Positions 1-8,916 of a stretch of 49,032 nucleotides of DNA are shown one piece after another; the stretch's first letter is position 1; every line of letters starts with the position of its first letter. The notes beneath the pieces were generated by a model. The model saw nothing but the letters and a program-made list of their open reading frames with translations. It searched no databases and had not been told where the DNA came from. The translations under genes and the position numbers were made by a program. The DNA comes from a bacterium (GTDB lineage: Bacteria > Bacteroidota > Bacteroidia > B-17B0 > Aurantibacillaceae): contig JAQSCW010000008.1 in the NCBI GenBank assembly GCA_029945625.1, forward strand, positions 1 to 49,032. The letters are read 5' to 3'.

Positions 1-560
1 CTGAATGACGATTTTCCCAAACCGTCATTCAGAGGCCGCTTAAAGAAAAATAGGGGAGGCGGCCGAAGAATCTGTCACTGAAATTTGTATACAAACATCA
101 GCAGCACTGCTAGATAACAGATTCATCGCGCTGCAGAGTCACAGTGCAAAGCGCTCTGAATGACGATTTTCCCAAACCGTCATTCAGAGGCCGCTTAAAG
201 AAAAATAGGGGAGGCGGCCGAAGAATCTGTCACTGAAATTTGTATACAAACATCAGCAGCACTGCTAGATAACAGATTCATCGCGCTGCAGAGTCACAGT
301 GCAAAGCGCTCTGAATGACGATTTTCCCAAACCGTCATTCAGAGGCCGCTTAAAGAAAAATAGGGGAGGCGGCCGAAGAATCTGTCACTGAAATTTGTAT
401 ACAAACATCAGCAGCACTGCTAGATAACAGATTCATCGCGCTGCAGAGTCACAGTGCAAAGCGCTCTGAATGACGATTTTCCCAAACCGTCATTCAGAGG
501 CCGCTTAAAGAAAAATAAAGGAGGCGGCCGAAGAATCTTTCACTGGGATTTGAATATAAA
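1..560. repeat. 155-bp tandem repeat array (three full units plus a diverged fourth)
   Basis: Unit starts are at 1, 156, 311 and 466, so the period is exactly 155 bp. The first three units look identical by eye. The fourth carries changes (AATAAAGG for AATAGGGG) and loses similarity near 560. Each unit is almost wholly made of inverted repeats: a 10-bp arm pair (1-10 with 23-32), GGCCGC with GCGGCC (34-39, 59-64), AATCTGT with ACAGATT (69-75, 117-123) enclosing the palindrome TTTGTATACAAA (84-95), and GCGCTGCA near its end. No sizeable ORF lies within. The array runs off the left edge, so its total copy number is unknown. Confidence 0.95.
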
Positions 561-1094
561 CCCGCTGGCCCCCTATCGCGCGGATTTGCGCGTAAGCATT
601 TGCGCCTGCAAATCCCTGCGTGGATAATTAAAGTATTTTTTTTCATTTCTCCTAAACATTACTCTTCAAATCATTTGTTCTTCTCACACTTCTGCTAAAA
701 AATAATATTATTGAAAACAATAATTTAGTGGAACCCAATCAAGGTAAAACACTAGCCCTCGTTTAATATGAAACGATTACCTAAATTCTTAGTGTCTCTT
801 TCGAGGTTCATGCGTTTGCCATCCGTGACCTAAGCGTATGCTAAGCGTAGATTTGCGTATTATTGCGTAGTTTTCTCGTATAACATACGTAAAAGTGCGT
901 AAAACAACGCACTCTCATTTTTTTCTCCTCCGAATTGAATCTTAAATTTTAAACTAAGAACTGTGAAGCTTTGAACCTTTTAAACCCTTTAAACTTTGAA
1001 ATCTTTTGCAAAGCAGTTCTGAAGAAATGGATTAGCTCACCTAAAGCAGAACTCGCCGGTGATTTTTTACGTTTGCTCGTTCGCTTCAGGTTTC
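561..1094. other. gene-free AT-rich spacer
   Basis: No supportable gene on either strand. The stretch holds an inverted repeat (GGATTTGC at 582-589 with GCAAATCC at 608-615), several GCGTA-type words around 835-900, a 7-bp hairpin (AGTGCGT 894-900, ACGCACT 907-913), and low-complexity text of the TTTGAACCTTTTAAACCC type at about 955-1005. It could contain an unrecognised small RNA, but nothing in it supports a specific call. Confidence 0.6.
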
Positions 1095-1351
1095 GCTGAT
1101 CCTGAGGGGAGTTAATGCCATGAAGCAGAACTCCTGCGTCGTTCGCTTCATGGCAGGATCAACAAAACCTATTTTGCTGCGCAAAATGGTTTTTTGATTT
1201 TTCATCTAGCCTTCAAGTTTCGCTTGAGGATCGCCAGCACGAAATGGTTAATTGGAATTGGATTAGCTTTGCTACGCGACGCTGATCCCGAGGGGAGTTA
1301 ATGCTCAACAAAACCTATTTTGCTGCGCAAAATGGTTTTTTGATTTTTCAT
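1095..1351. repeat. duplicated terminator-like segment beside tRNA-Gln
   Basis: Two blocks occur twice. A 24-bp block lies at 1095-1118 and 1281-1304 with one mismatch. A 47-bp block lies at 1159-1205 and 1305-1351 and is identical. In the second copy the blocks are contiguous; in the first they are separated by 40 bp containing an 11-bp inverted repeat (1116-1126 with 1145-1155). Each 47-bp block holds a hairpin (AAAACC T ATTTTGC paired with GCAAAATGGTTTT, 1164-1193 and 1310-1339) followed by a T-run on the plus strand. No ORF is convincing here; the 62-residue reading frame across 1301-1489 runs over the tRNA antisense. Confidence 0.85.
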
Positions 1352-1392
1352 GCGCGTTTACAAGCTTCGCTTGCAACTTGCAGAAAAATCAA

Positions 1393-1425
1393 AAAACCCT
1401 TTCAAGCTCTGCTTGAAAGGGTTTT
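1393..1425 (-). terminator. rho-independent terminator of tRNA-Gln
   Basis: A perfect 14-bp stem (1393-1406 with 1412-1425) has a 5-nt loop. On the minus strand it is followed by TTGATTTTTC, and it lies five bases past the tRNA 3' end. Confidence 0.9.
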
Positions 1426-1429
1426 GTTG

Positions 1430-1500
1430 TTGCCCGAGCTGGATTCGAACCAACATAGTCGGTACCAAAAACCGAAGTCCTGCCATTAGACGATCGGGCA
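1430..1500 (-). tRNA. tRNA-Gln (anticodon TTG)
   Basis: Read on the minus strand, the seven-pair acceptor stem TGCCCGA/TCGGGCA is perfect. The D arm is GTCT...GGAC. The anticodon stem TCGGT/ACCGA closes the loop TTTTGGT, giving anticodon TTG. The T arm is GTTGG-TTCGAAT-CCAGC with one wobble pair. The discriminator is A at 1430. The 3' CCA is not encoded (the next bases are ACA), so it must be added after transcription. A strong terminator follows. Confidence 0.97.
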
Positions 1501-1608
1501 TTTTATTTTAAGACTGCAAAAATACTAAATTTTTAATTTAATCAAATACTTTTTGATAAAAATCGGCCTTATTCTGCTTTTCAGCCCGAAAATGAAGCAA
1601 GTAAAATG

Positions 1609-1616
1609 TATCTTCG
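1609..1616 (+). promoter_or_regulatory. putative -7 box (TATCTTCG) for the DUF2723 gene
   Basis: TATCTTCG is one base off the Bacteroidota TAnnTTTG consensus and lies 18 bases before the ATG at 1635. No convincing -33 TTTG is seen. Confidence 0.45.
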
Positions 1617-1634
1617 CAAGCATTACCGTATTTT

Positions 1635-4600
1635 ATGATGACACACGATTTTAAGAAATTAAATAACCTAATTGGATGGCTGATTTGGGCTATTGCAAGC
1701 GTTACCTATTGTTTAACGATTGAGCCTACTGCCAGTTTTTGGGATTGTGGCGAATACATTGCCTGTGCTTATAAATTAGAAGTGGGTCATCCCCCCGGAG
1801 CTCCTTTCTTCCTCATCATCGGTCGCTTCTTTTCTTTGTTTGCCGGCGGTGATCCCGCCCTGGCAGCCATGATGGTTAATATCATGAGCGCCCTGTCCAC
1901 ATCATTTTCTATCCTCTTCCTGTTTTGGACCATCACCCGTTTGGGAATTAAAGTGTATGGCAAAAAAGTAGCCGATCTCAGCAAAGGCCAACAATGGGCC
2001 ATTCTGGGTGCCGGCATGGTTGGTAGTTTGGCCTGTACCTTCAGTGATACTTTCTGGTTCAGTGCGGTTGAAGGGGAAGTGTATGCTATGTCCTCTTTGT
2101 TTACTGCGGTTGCCTTTTGGGCCATTTTAAAATGGGACGAAGAAGATTCTGTCAATCCTACCGGCGCCCTGCGCTGGCTGGTACTCATCAGTTATTTAAT
2201 CGGCCTTTCCATTGGTGTGCATCTCCTCAGCCTCCTCACCATCCCCTCCATTTGTTTTATCATTTACTACAAAAAATACAAATTCAGCTGGAAAGGATTT
2301 ATTGTCGCGGGTGTGGTGTCGGTGCTCGTGCTCGCCTTTGTGCAAAATCTCATCATCCCCAAAATCGTAAAATTTATCAGCGACTACGAAGTGTTCTTCA
2401 CCAATAAATTGCATCTGGGATTCAGCACCGGAACCATATTATTCTTTGTGCTCCTCTCTTTTTCACTCACCGCCTTTATTGCTTACACCGCTACTAAAAA
2501 AGAACAATACTTCAAAGCCGGCTATTATTCGGCAATTGTTTTGTCGGTTTTTGCAGTGCTTACTGCCCCCAGCGGAATGGGCATGTTCACACGCCTGCTT
2601 ACTCTGGGCGCAATTTTGTATGCCATACAGAAATTTAAAAGCAAAACCAATACGCTCAATGCCATCTTTCTGAGTTTCGCCACTTTATTGATCGGTTATT
2701 CCACTTTTTTCATACTGGTCATTCGTTCTCAGGCAAATCCTCCTATGGATGAAAACGATCCCGAAAATGCACCCAATATGTTATCGTATTTGCTGCGTGA
2801 ACAATATGGCGACTGGCCACTTTTATACGGCCAATATTACAACGCGCCTTCACGTCCCCGCAACGATTACGCCAGCGGTGATCCCATTTACGCCAAAGAC
2901 AAAATCAATAATAACTATAAGGTTATCGATTCACGAAAACACTCAATCCCTACTTATGAAAAAGAATTTTGCACGGTGTTCCCTCGCATGTACAGCGGCC
3001 AACAGCATCACGAAGCCGGTTATAAATATTGGGGCAATGTAACCGACCATCATAAAAATAAAGTAGTGCAAAACCGGGAGGGAGAAGAGGAAACCGTGGA
3101 AATTCCTACCATGGCAGCAAACCTCACCTTTTTTAAAAATTACCAAATTGGGTATATGTACCTGCGTTATTTTGCCTGGAACTTTATTGGTCGTCAAAAT
3201 GATGTGCAGGGTTCAACCGGCAATAACATGGATGGTAACTGGATTACAGGCATCAAAGCGTTTGATGATTTCAGACTGGATTATGATACCTCCAATCCCA
3301 TCTACCGCGATAAACATAATTTTGCAAATAACAGTTTGTATGCACTCCCTTTTTTATTGGGAATTTTAGGTTTGTTTTTCCATTACAAACGTCAGAAAAA
3401 CGATGCCTGGGTAGTGCTTTCCTTTTTCCTTTTCACCGGGTTGGCCATTGTGGTGTTTCTCAATCAAACGCCTTATCAACCAAGAGAACGTGATTATGCG
3501 TATCCGGGAAGTTTCTACGCATTTTGTATCTGGATAGGTTTAGGAGTTTTGTTTATTTACGATAAACTTAGCAAAAAAAGTCCTTCCATGAGTATTGCCC
3601 TTGGTTCTACTGCGCTGGGCCTCATTGTGCCCTTTATTATGGCGAAAGAAGGCTGGAACGATCACGACCGTTCTTTAAGAACTTTGTCACGCGATTGCGC
3701 CATTAATTATTTGCAAAGTTGCGCCCCCAATGCCATCTTATTTACAAATGGTGATAACGACACCTTCCCACTATGGTATGCACAAGAGGTAGAAGGCATT
3801 CGTACCGACGTGCGCGTGGTGAACCTAAGTCTCCTCAACACCGATTGGTATATTCGCCAAATGCGCCGGGCTGCATACGACAGTCCTCCTGTGCCTTTTA
3901 CAATTCCCGAAGAAAAACTGGAAGCCGAAAAATTATCGTATTTAGTGATCGATAGTCGCGAGGCACGACCCATGCGCTTAAAGGATGCGCTCGACATGGG
4001 AATCAGCGATGATCCCGCAACCAAGATCGACAATGGGGGAGATCTGCTCGATGTTCTTCCTACCAACCAATTGTATGTTGATGTGGATAGTTTAAAGGTG
4101 ATGCGAAACAAAGTGATCAGCGTGAAAGATACCAACCGCTTGGTGAAACGTATTTCATGGAATCTGGGTGGAAGAAATTACATTCAGAAAAACGATGTGC
4201 TGGTACTGGATCTCGTGGCGCATAACGATTGGAAACGTCCCATCTATTTTGCGGTTACTACCGGCGATGAAGCCTATGTTGGTTTGAAAAAATATTTCCA
4301 ACTCGAAGGATTGGCCTATCGTTTTGTTCCCATCAAACAAACAGATAATGAAGAAGCACAAGGCGGACGTGTGAATACCGCCGTGATGTATGATAACATT
4401 ATGAATAAATTTTTGTGGGGAGGTATGGACAAAGCCGGTGTGAATCTGGATGAGAATTGTGTGCGGATGACCAGCAACTTAAGAATGCAAATGAGTATTC
4501 TGGCAGGCGCCCTTATCACCGAAGGAAAAAACAGCAAGGCTGAGAAAGTTCTGGATAAGAGTCTGCAAGTAATGCCCGATGAAAATATTCCTTTCGATGC

Positions 4601-4904
4601 CACGGTGTTTACCATGTGTGGGGCCTATTACGAAATTGGTAAGTTCGAAAAAGCCAACAAACTCACTAAGAAATTATTTGAGATGTACGAGCACGATCTT
4701 CGAATATACAATGCTCAGAAACCAAATCGCAGGAATGCTTACAGCCGTGATATGAATCAGGCCAAAGAGATCCTTAAACGTTTGGTAGGACTTACGCAAC
4801 AGTACAAACAGGAGGCCTTGTCGAAGGAATTAATGGGAAGGATCAGTAGTGTGATTTCTCAGGAAGACCTTCAGCCCGCAGCACCGGAGCCGCAGTTACC
4901 CTAG
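1635..4904 (+). CDS. DUF2723 family membrane protein (TMEM260-like GT-C glycosyltransferase candidate)
   Basis: A large polytopic membrane protein of 1089 residues. The first membrane segment (about 12-29) is followed by FWDCGEY (35-41) and HPPG (52-55), the N-terminal signature of DUF2723/TMEM260. Several further hydrophobic segments run to about residue 370, with another group around 575-680. A long soluble region follows, ending in a tetratricopeptide-like stretch (about 960-1050). TMEM260 of animals is an O-mannosyltransferase; from family membership the likely role is transfer of a lipid-linked sugar to exported proteins, with Asp37 a candidate catalytic residue. Acceptor and donor cannot be read from the sequence. 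The ATG at 1638 is an equally possible start. It is followed by a polysaccharide deacetylase gene after 83 bases. Confidence 0.88.
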   Translation: MMTHDFKKLNNLIGWLIWAIASVTYCLTIEPTASFWDCGEYIACAYKLEVGHPPGAPFFLIIGRFFSLFAGGDPALAAMMVNIMSALSTSFSILFLFWTITRLGIKVYGKKVADLSKGQQWAILGAGMVGSLACTFSDTFWFSAVEGEVYAMSSLFTAVAFWAILKWDEEDSVNPTGALRWLVLISYLIGLSIGVHLLSLLTIPSICFIIYYKKYKFSWKGFIVAGVVSVLVLAFVQNLIIPKIVKFISDYEVFFTNKLHLGFSTGTILFFVLLSFSLTAFIAYTATKKEQYFKAGYYSAIVLSVFAVLTAPSGMGMFTRLLTLGAILYAIQKFKSKTNTLNAIFLSFATLLIGYSTFFILVIRSQANPPMDENDPENAPNMLSYLLREQYGDWPLLYGQYYNAPSRPRNDYASGDPIYAKDKINNNYKVIDSRKHSIPTYEKEFCTVFPRMYSGQQHHEAGYKYWGNVTDHHKNKVVQNREGEEETVEIPTMAANLTFFKNYQIGYMYLRYFAWNFIGRQNDVQGSTGNNMDGNWITGIKAFDDFRLDYDTSNPIYRDKHNFANNSLYALPFLLGILGLFFHYKRQKNDAWVVLSFFLFTGLAIVVFLNQTPYQPRERDYAYPGSFYAFCIWIGLGVLFIYDKLSKKSPSMSIALGSTALGLIVPFIMAKEGWNDHDRSLRTLSRDCAINYLQSCAPNAILFTNGDNDTFPLWYAQEVEGIRTDVRVVNLSLLNTDWYIRQMRRAAYDSPPVPFTIPEEKLEAEKLSYLVIDSREARPMRLKDALDMGISDDPATKIDNGGDLLDVLPTNQLYVDVDSLKVMRNKVISVKDTNRLVKRISWNLGGRNYIQKNDVLVLDLVAHNDWKRPIYFAVTTGDEAYVGLKKYFQLEGLAYRFVPIKQTDNEEAQGGRVNTAVMYDNIMNKFLWGGMDKAGVNLDENCVRMTSNLRMQMSILAGALITEGKNSKAEKVLDKSLQVMPDENIPFDATVFTMCGAYYEIGKFEKANKLTKKLFEMYEHDLRIYNAQKPNRRNAYSRDMNQAKEILKRLVGLTQQYKQEALSKELMGRISSVISQEDLQPAAPEPQLP

Positions 4905-4987
4905 TGGTGGCAGCGCTATTTCCGAAAGGCGGGTGTTTCTTGGAAATTCGTGGAGTTTGAACGAGTGCTAGTGTTGCTCACTATTAA

Positions 4988-5611
4988 ATGAAGCATTTAC
5001 TTCTTATACAGCCTAATTCCCTGTTGAGGAAATTCTATCCCCAAGCGATTTGGCATCTTGATAGGAGCGAAAAAAGCCTTTACCTCACCTTTGATGATGG
5101 TCCCATTGCCGGCCTGAGCGAGTGGGTGCTCGACGAATTGGACAAGTTTAATGCAAAAGCCACATTTTTTTGTGTGGGTGAAAATATCAAGAAACATTTC
5201 AGCATTTTCGACAGGATCAAAGCAGAAGGGCATGCGGTGGCAAATCATACTATGACACACAGTAAGGGATTCAGAACCTCTGTTCCGGCTTATCTGGACG
5301 AGATTAAGGAATGTGAGAAATTGGTGGACACAAATTTATTCAGACCCCCCTATGGGCAAATGAAACCGGGGCAATACAAGGCCCTGATAGAAGGGGGTTA
5401 CAAGGTGGTGCTGTGGGATGTAATCAGTTATGATTATGAAAAAATCTCTCAGAAGAAGTGCGCCAGTAATGTGATCCGAAACGCCAAAAACGGAAGCATT
5501 GTATTGTTTCACGATAATATTAAAGCTGAAAAGAATCTGAAATATGCCCTACCTCTTTTTTTAAAACACTTTTCACGTGAAGGCTATCGTTTTAAGGCTC
5601 TTGTTCCCTAA
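4988..5611 (+). CDS. polysaccharide deacetylase (NodB/CE4 family)
   Basis: A 207-residue protein consisting of almost nothing but the NodB fold. Motif 1 is TFDDGP (34-39, catalytic base Asp36 and metal ligand Asp37), motif 2 is HTMTH (87-91, metal ligands His87 and His91), and motif 3 is RPPYG (119-123). Later come LWDV (about 140) and LFHD (about 173), which carries the catalytic His. All metal and catalytic residues are present, so it should remove acetyl groups from N-acetylglucosamine in peptidoglycan or an exported polysaccharide. No clear signal peptide is visible, which leaves its location open. It converges on the DUF2480 gene with a six-base gap. Confidence 0.92.
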   Translation: MKHLLLIQPNSLLRKFYPQAIWHLDRSEKSLYLTFDDGPIAGLSEWVLDELDKFNAKATFFCVGENIKKHFSIFDRIKAEGHAVANHTMTHSKGFRTSVPAYLDEIKECEKLVDTNLFRPPYGQMKPGQYKALIEGGYKVVLWDVISYDYEKISQKKCASNVIRNAKNGSIVLFHDNIKAEKNLKYALPLFLKHFSREGYRFKALVP

Positions 5612-5617
5612 TCAATC

Positions 5618-6124
5618 TCAGATCTTTGCCTTGTAAAGAGGCACCGTGCTGCAAGGTTCCCCATACATGATGCTTTTGGCATAAGGTTTTAGGAGCCGGG
5701 TTAAATGAACAAACGCGTTAGTTGGAATGTTTTTTTCGCCACAGCCCTTGATTACAATCCGTGCGTCTTTATAAATACTTGGGTCGATAGCTGCGAGTTT
5801 TTCGGTAAACAGAGAATTCTCAAGCTCATCCAGCCCGCCAAACACTATTTTGGCGGCAAATGGTTCAAGGGCAAGGGTTAGAAGCATATAGGCCCAGGTA
5901 GGGACAATGGCATCGGCACTGCAAATGATGCCCACCAATTTGCCATCATACACGCTCCAATCATTGGACTTAATGAATTCCCTAAAGTCCTTTTCACGCA
6001 AAATCAGTTCTTGAAACAAATGGGGCTTAAGATCAAAAATTACCCGTTCGCCGGGAACGTAAAACTCTTCCAAATCAAGGCTGGTAATCCCGCTATTTGC
6101 TACTTTATTAATTAGCTCACTCAT
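5618..6124 (-). CDS. DUF2480 family protein
   Basis: A soluble protein of about 168 residues. Recognisable family features are INKVANSG near the N-terminus, then LILREKDFREF, CSADAIVPTWAYMLL and, at the C-terminus, KSIMYGEPCSTVPLYK. The family is common in Bacteroidota and has no established function; the conserved Cys residues (CSADA, KGCG, EPCST) might bind metal or be redox active, but that is a guess. I start it at the ATG giving MSELINKVA; an in-frame ATG at 6139 adds five residues. A perfect 8-bp inverted repeat lies about 30 bp upstream (6156-6175). Confidence 0.9.
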   Translation of the reverse strand: MSELINKVANSGITSLDLEEFYVPGERVIFDLKPHLFQELILREKDFREFIKSNDWSVYDGKLVGIICSADAIVPTWAYMLLTLALEPFAAKIVFGGLDELENSLFTEKLAAIDPSIYKDARIVIKGCGEKNIPTNAFVHLTRLLKPYAKSIMYGEPCSTVPLYKAKI

Positions 6125-6155
6125 TTTTAACCCGGGCAACCTAATTTTCCCTGTC

Positions 6156-6175
6156 CTAATTTACGCATAAATTAG
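6156..6175. promoter_or_regulatory. 8-bp perfect inverted repeat upstream of the DUF2480 gene
   Basis: CTAATTTA and TAAATTAG flank a CGCA loop. It sits in the upstream region of the minus-strand gene, so it may be an operator or simply a small hairpin. No regulator can be assigned. Confidence 0.4.
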
Positions 6176-6250
6176 TCCCAGCCTGCGATACAAGGCATAA
6201 AAAAAGCAAAATCGGCAACAATATCTTAACGGTACAATGTTAAAATATAA

Positions 6251-6282
6251 ATTGAAAAAGAAAAATATATGCCCTATCTTCG
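6251..6282 (+). promoter_or_regulatory. Bacteroidota-type promoter (ATTG - N20 - TATCTTCG)
   Basis: ATTG at 6251-6254 is followed after 20 bases by TATCTTCG at 6275-6282. The arrangement matches the -33/-7 architecture of Bacteroidota primary sigma promoters. It lies 38 bases before the TTG start of the solute-binding-like gene. Confidence 0.6.
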
Positions 6283-6319
6283 CCGTTTAGAAACCGTATA
6301 AACAGAATACCCAATTGCA

Positions 6320-7138
6320 TTGAAAAAAATCCTCATCATAGCGCTCTTCAGCTTTTGTTTTCTTTTTGCTCATAGCCAAAATGGCGACACCTTACGTGTC
6401 AATTATTTTGTTCAAAGTCCCTTTGCCTTTACCGAAAATAATTCGCTAAAAGGGATCGAAATAGAAGTATTGAACGAGTATGTTTTTTGGCTGAAGTCTA
6501 AAAAGAAAATGAACATTAACATTAAGTATAAGCCTTATAATAGTCTTTCTGATTTGATGGAGGCTATCAAAAAGGCCGGCAATAATAATTTGGGACTTGG
6601 CTCTGTGCAAGTAACTCCGGAGAGAGCAAAAGATGTGGATTTTACATGTCCCTATTTAAAGAAAGTTGCTTTTTGTGTTACCAATGGTCACGCACCCGAC
6701 ATAAAAATTGAAAGTAAAGATGAAATCATGCGGGCTTTGGGAAGTATGGAGGCCTTAACAATCAACAATACCACCCTGAACAAATACGCGATGGATTTGA
6801 AGAAGAAATACCTCCCTGAACTTAAGATTTCCTATCATTCGGATGAGAAGAAGATCTTGGATGAGATCTCTAAAAATGTGCTGTTCTTCGGTTTTGTGGA
6901 TGCCGTTGGGTTTTATACCTATTTAAAAAACAATCCCAGCAAATTTATTAAGATGCAAAAAGTGCTTAACCAGAATAAGGAGGAGATCGCGTTTATCATT
7001 CCTAAAGGAAGCACACACAAACAATTATTTAATGAGTTCTTTAACGGACCGGGTGGATTCAAAAGCAGTCAAAACTACCGCTTCATTCTTGAAAAATATC
7101 TGGGAACCTACATGACGTCGATTCTGGCAGTCAATTAA
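6320..7138 (+). CDS. periplasmic solute-binding protein-like (SBP family 3)
   Basis: A 272-residue protein with a clear signal peptide (MKKILIIALFSFCFLF, likely cleaved after AHSQ). The mature part follows the bacterial extracellular solute-binding family 3 pattern: an N-terminal FxxKGIEIEVLNEY-like segment, then LGLGSVQVTPERAKDVDFTCPY (where the family has a TxxR binding motif), and a C-terminal IIPKGS segment. No ABC permease or ATPase gene is adjacent, so it may be a stand-alone sensor or binding protein rather than part of a transporter. The start is TTG; no in-frame ATG exists before the signal sequence, and a promoter-like pair lies just upstream. Confidence 0.78.
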   Translation: MKKILIIALFSFCFLFAHSQNGDTLRVNYFVQSPFAFTENNSLKGIEIEVLNEYVFWLKSKKKMNINIKYKPYNSLSDLMEAIKKAGNNNLGLGSVQVTPERAKDVDFTCPYLKKVAFCVTNGHAPDIKIESKDEIMRALGSMEALTINNTTLNKYAMDLKKKYLPELKISYHSDEKKILDEISKNVLFFGFVDAVGFYTYLKNNPSKFIKMQKVLNQNKEEIAFIIPKGSTHKQLFNEFFNGPGGFKSSQNYRFILEKYLGTYMTSILAVN

Positions 7139-7183
7139 GTAATTTCATGTGAGTACGCAGATCAACCTTATTCGACACGAAAT

Positions 7184-7759
7184 ATGATTGCCATCGATAA
7201 CACCATAGTGAGCACTGATCTTCTCGAGAAAAAATTTGTATGCGACCTCAATGCTTGCAAAGGAGCTTGCTGCGTGGCAGGTGATAGCGGGGCACCCCTC
7301 GATAAAGATGAATTGGAAGTTCTGGAGTCGGTGCTTGAAAAGGTAAAACCCTATATGGTAAAGAAGGGCATAAAGGCCATTGAAAAGTACGGGGCTTATG
7401 TAATTGATAGCGACGGCGATTATACCACCACCCTGGTGAGTGAAAAAGCAGAATGTGCCTTTGTGTATTTTGACGAGTCCAAAATTGCCAAATGTGCCAT
7501 CGAAAAAGCTTATCTCGAAGGTAAGATTGATTGGAAAAAACCAATAAGCTGCCACCTCTATCCTGTTCGAATTACCAAACACAAAAATTACGATGCCGTA
7601 AATTATAGCAAATGGGATGTGTGCAAACCGGCTTGCGAATGCGGTGCAAAGCTGGATGTGCCGGTATATAAATTTTTAAAAGAACCACTCATCCGCAAAT
7701 ATGGAAAGGCCTGGTTCAAACAATTGGAACAAAGCGCTCAATTGCATTTGAAGGAGTAG
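7184..7759 (+). CDS. DUF3109 family cysteine-rich protein
   Basis: A 191-residue cytosolic protein with many conserved cysteines. C20, C25, C29 and C30 form an N-terminal cluster (CDLNACKGACC), AECAF and KCAIE follow, then SCHLYPVR and CKPACECG in the C-terminal half. This is the DUF3109 pattern, related to YkgJ-type CxxxCxxC proteins thought to bind zinc or an iron-sulfur cluster. Its biochemical role is not established. It lies between the solute-binding-like gene and a sugar-nucleotide reductase, with no sign of functional linkage. Confidence 0.88.
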   Translation: MIAIDNTIVSTDLLEKKFVCDLNACKGACCVAGDSGAPLDKDELEVLESVLEKVKPYMVKKGIKAIEKYGAYVIDSDGDYTTTLVSEKAECAFVYFDESKIAKCAIEKAYLEGKIDWKKPISCHLYPVRITKHKNYDAVNYSKWDVCKPACECGAKLDVPVYKFLKEPLIRKYGKAWFKQLEQSAQLHLKE

Positions 7760-7834
7760 AATGGCCAATCTTGGTTCTCGGACAACATTCCTTTTTGATG
7801 CGGCAATTCAACTCACAGAACGAAACAACGAATC

Positions 7835-8767
7835 ATGAAAATATTAATCACCGGATCGAACGGTTTATTAGGTCAGAAACTCGTTTACAAACTTCGTCAC
7901 AAAACGGGCATTACCTGCATTGCCACTGCACGGGGCGAAAACCGACTCATTCATACCGAAGGCTATCTTTACGACTCACTGGATATCACGAATAAACAAA
8001 ACGTGGAAGAAATTTTTGCCAAACACTTGCCCGACGTGATCATCAACACTGCTGCTATGACCAATGTGGATGCCTGTGAAACGGATAAAGAAAATGCTCT
8101 TTTGATGAATGCCACATCGGTTCAATACCAGGTGAACGCGCTCGAAGCATTACATCAGGACAATCCCAATTATCAGCCACATTTTATTCATCTGAGCACC
8201 GATTTTATTTTCGATGGAACTCATGGGCCTCTTGATGAATCTGAAAAACCTAATCCTTTGAGTTATTACGCCGAAACAAAACTGGAGGCCGAACGCATCG
8301 TGATGGCATCTACTTTAAACTGGGCCATTGCCCGCACAGTTTTGGTGTTTGGCATTGTCGACAATATGAGTCGCAGCAATATTGTGCTTTGGGTAAAATC
8401 GAATTTAGAATTGGGAAAAACCATCAATGTAGTAGACGATCAGTTCCGAACTCCTACGTTGGCCGAAGACTTGGCCGATGGCTGTATCTTAATGGCCGAA
8501 AAAAGAGCCACCGGAATTTATAATATCTCAGGAAAGGATTTTTACAGCATACTCGAACTTGCACGGGTCGTTGCCGACTATTACGGATTAAATAAAGACC
8601 TAATTAAACCCAGCAAGAGCGCCGACATTAAGCAGCCTGCCAAACGTCCGCCAATTACCGGGTTTATCATCGAAAAAGCCAGAAGAGAACTGGGCTACGA
8701 ACCACATAGTTTTGTGGAAGGCATTCGTTTGCTTGAAGATCAGATCAAAGAAATGGGAAAGTCATAG
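7835..8767 (+). CDS. RmlD-like NAD(P)-dependent sugar-nucleotide reductase (SDR)
   Basis: An extended short-chain dehydrogenase of 310 residues. The nucleotide-binding motif TGSNGLLG is at 6-13, STDFIFDG at 121-128, and the catalytic pair Tyr145-x3-Lys149 lies in YYAETK. The closest familiar family is dTDP-4-dehydrorhamnose reductase (RmlD), which makes dTDP-L-rhamnose. No rmlA, rmlB or rmlC is nearby, so the substrate cannot be fixed. The following gene is a polysaccharide flippase, which fits cell-surface glycan work. The start ATG is clear. Confidence 0.85.
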   Translation: MKILITGSNGLLGQKLVYKLRHKTGITCIATARGENRLIHTEGYLYDSLDITNKQNVEEIFAKHLPDVIINTAAMTNVDACETDKENALLMNATSVQYQVNALEALHQDNPNYQPHFIHLSTDFIFDGTHGPLDESEKPNPLSYYAETKLEAERIVMASTLNWAIARTVLVFGIVDNMSRSNIVLWVKSNLELGKTINVVDDQFRTPTLAEDLADGCILMAEKRATGIYNISGKDFYSILELARVVADYYGLNKDLIKPSKSADIKQPAKRPPITGFIIEKARRELGYEPHSFVEGIRLLEDQIKEMGKS

Positions 8768-8916
8768 TTCCACGATTATTTTCCTATTTGCCCTCCATTT
8801 TAGATTTTCTTCTCACTGTCTTGCTGAGTCTGTCTACAACAACAGGTTGATATCTTACACGTACAAAAAAACAAACTGAAGAGATAATCCCTATTTTTAG
8901 TACCTAATTCAAAGGC

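Noticed and set aside
1-560. CRISPR array
   Set aside because: The entire 155-bp unit repeats, with no unique spacers between short repeats, and no cas gene is near.
1301-1489. 62-residue plus-strand ORF
   Set aside because: It runs over the hairpin cluster and antisense through tRNA-Gln.
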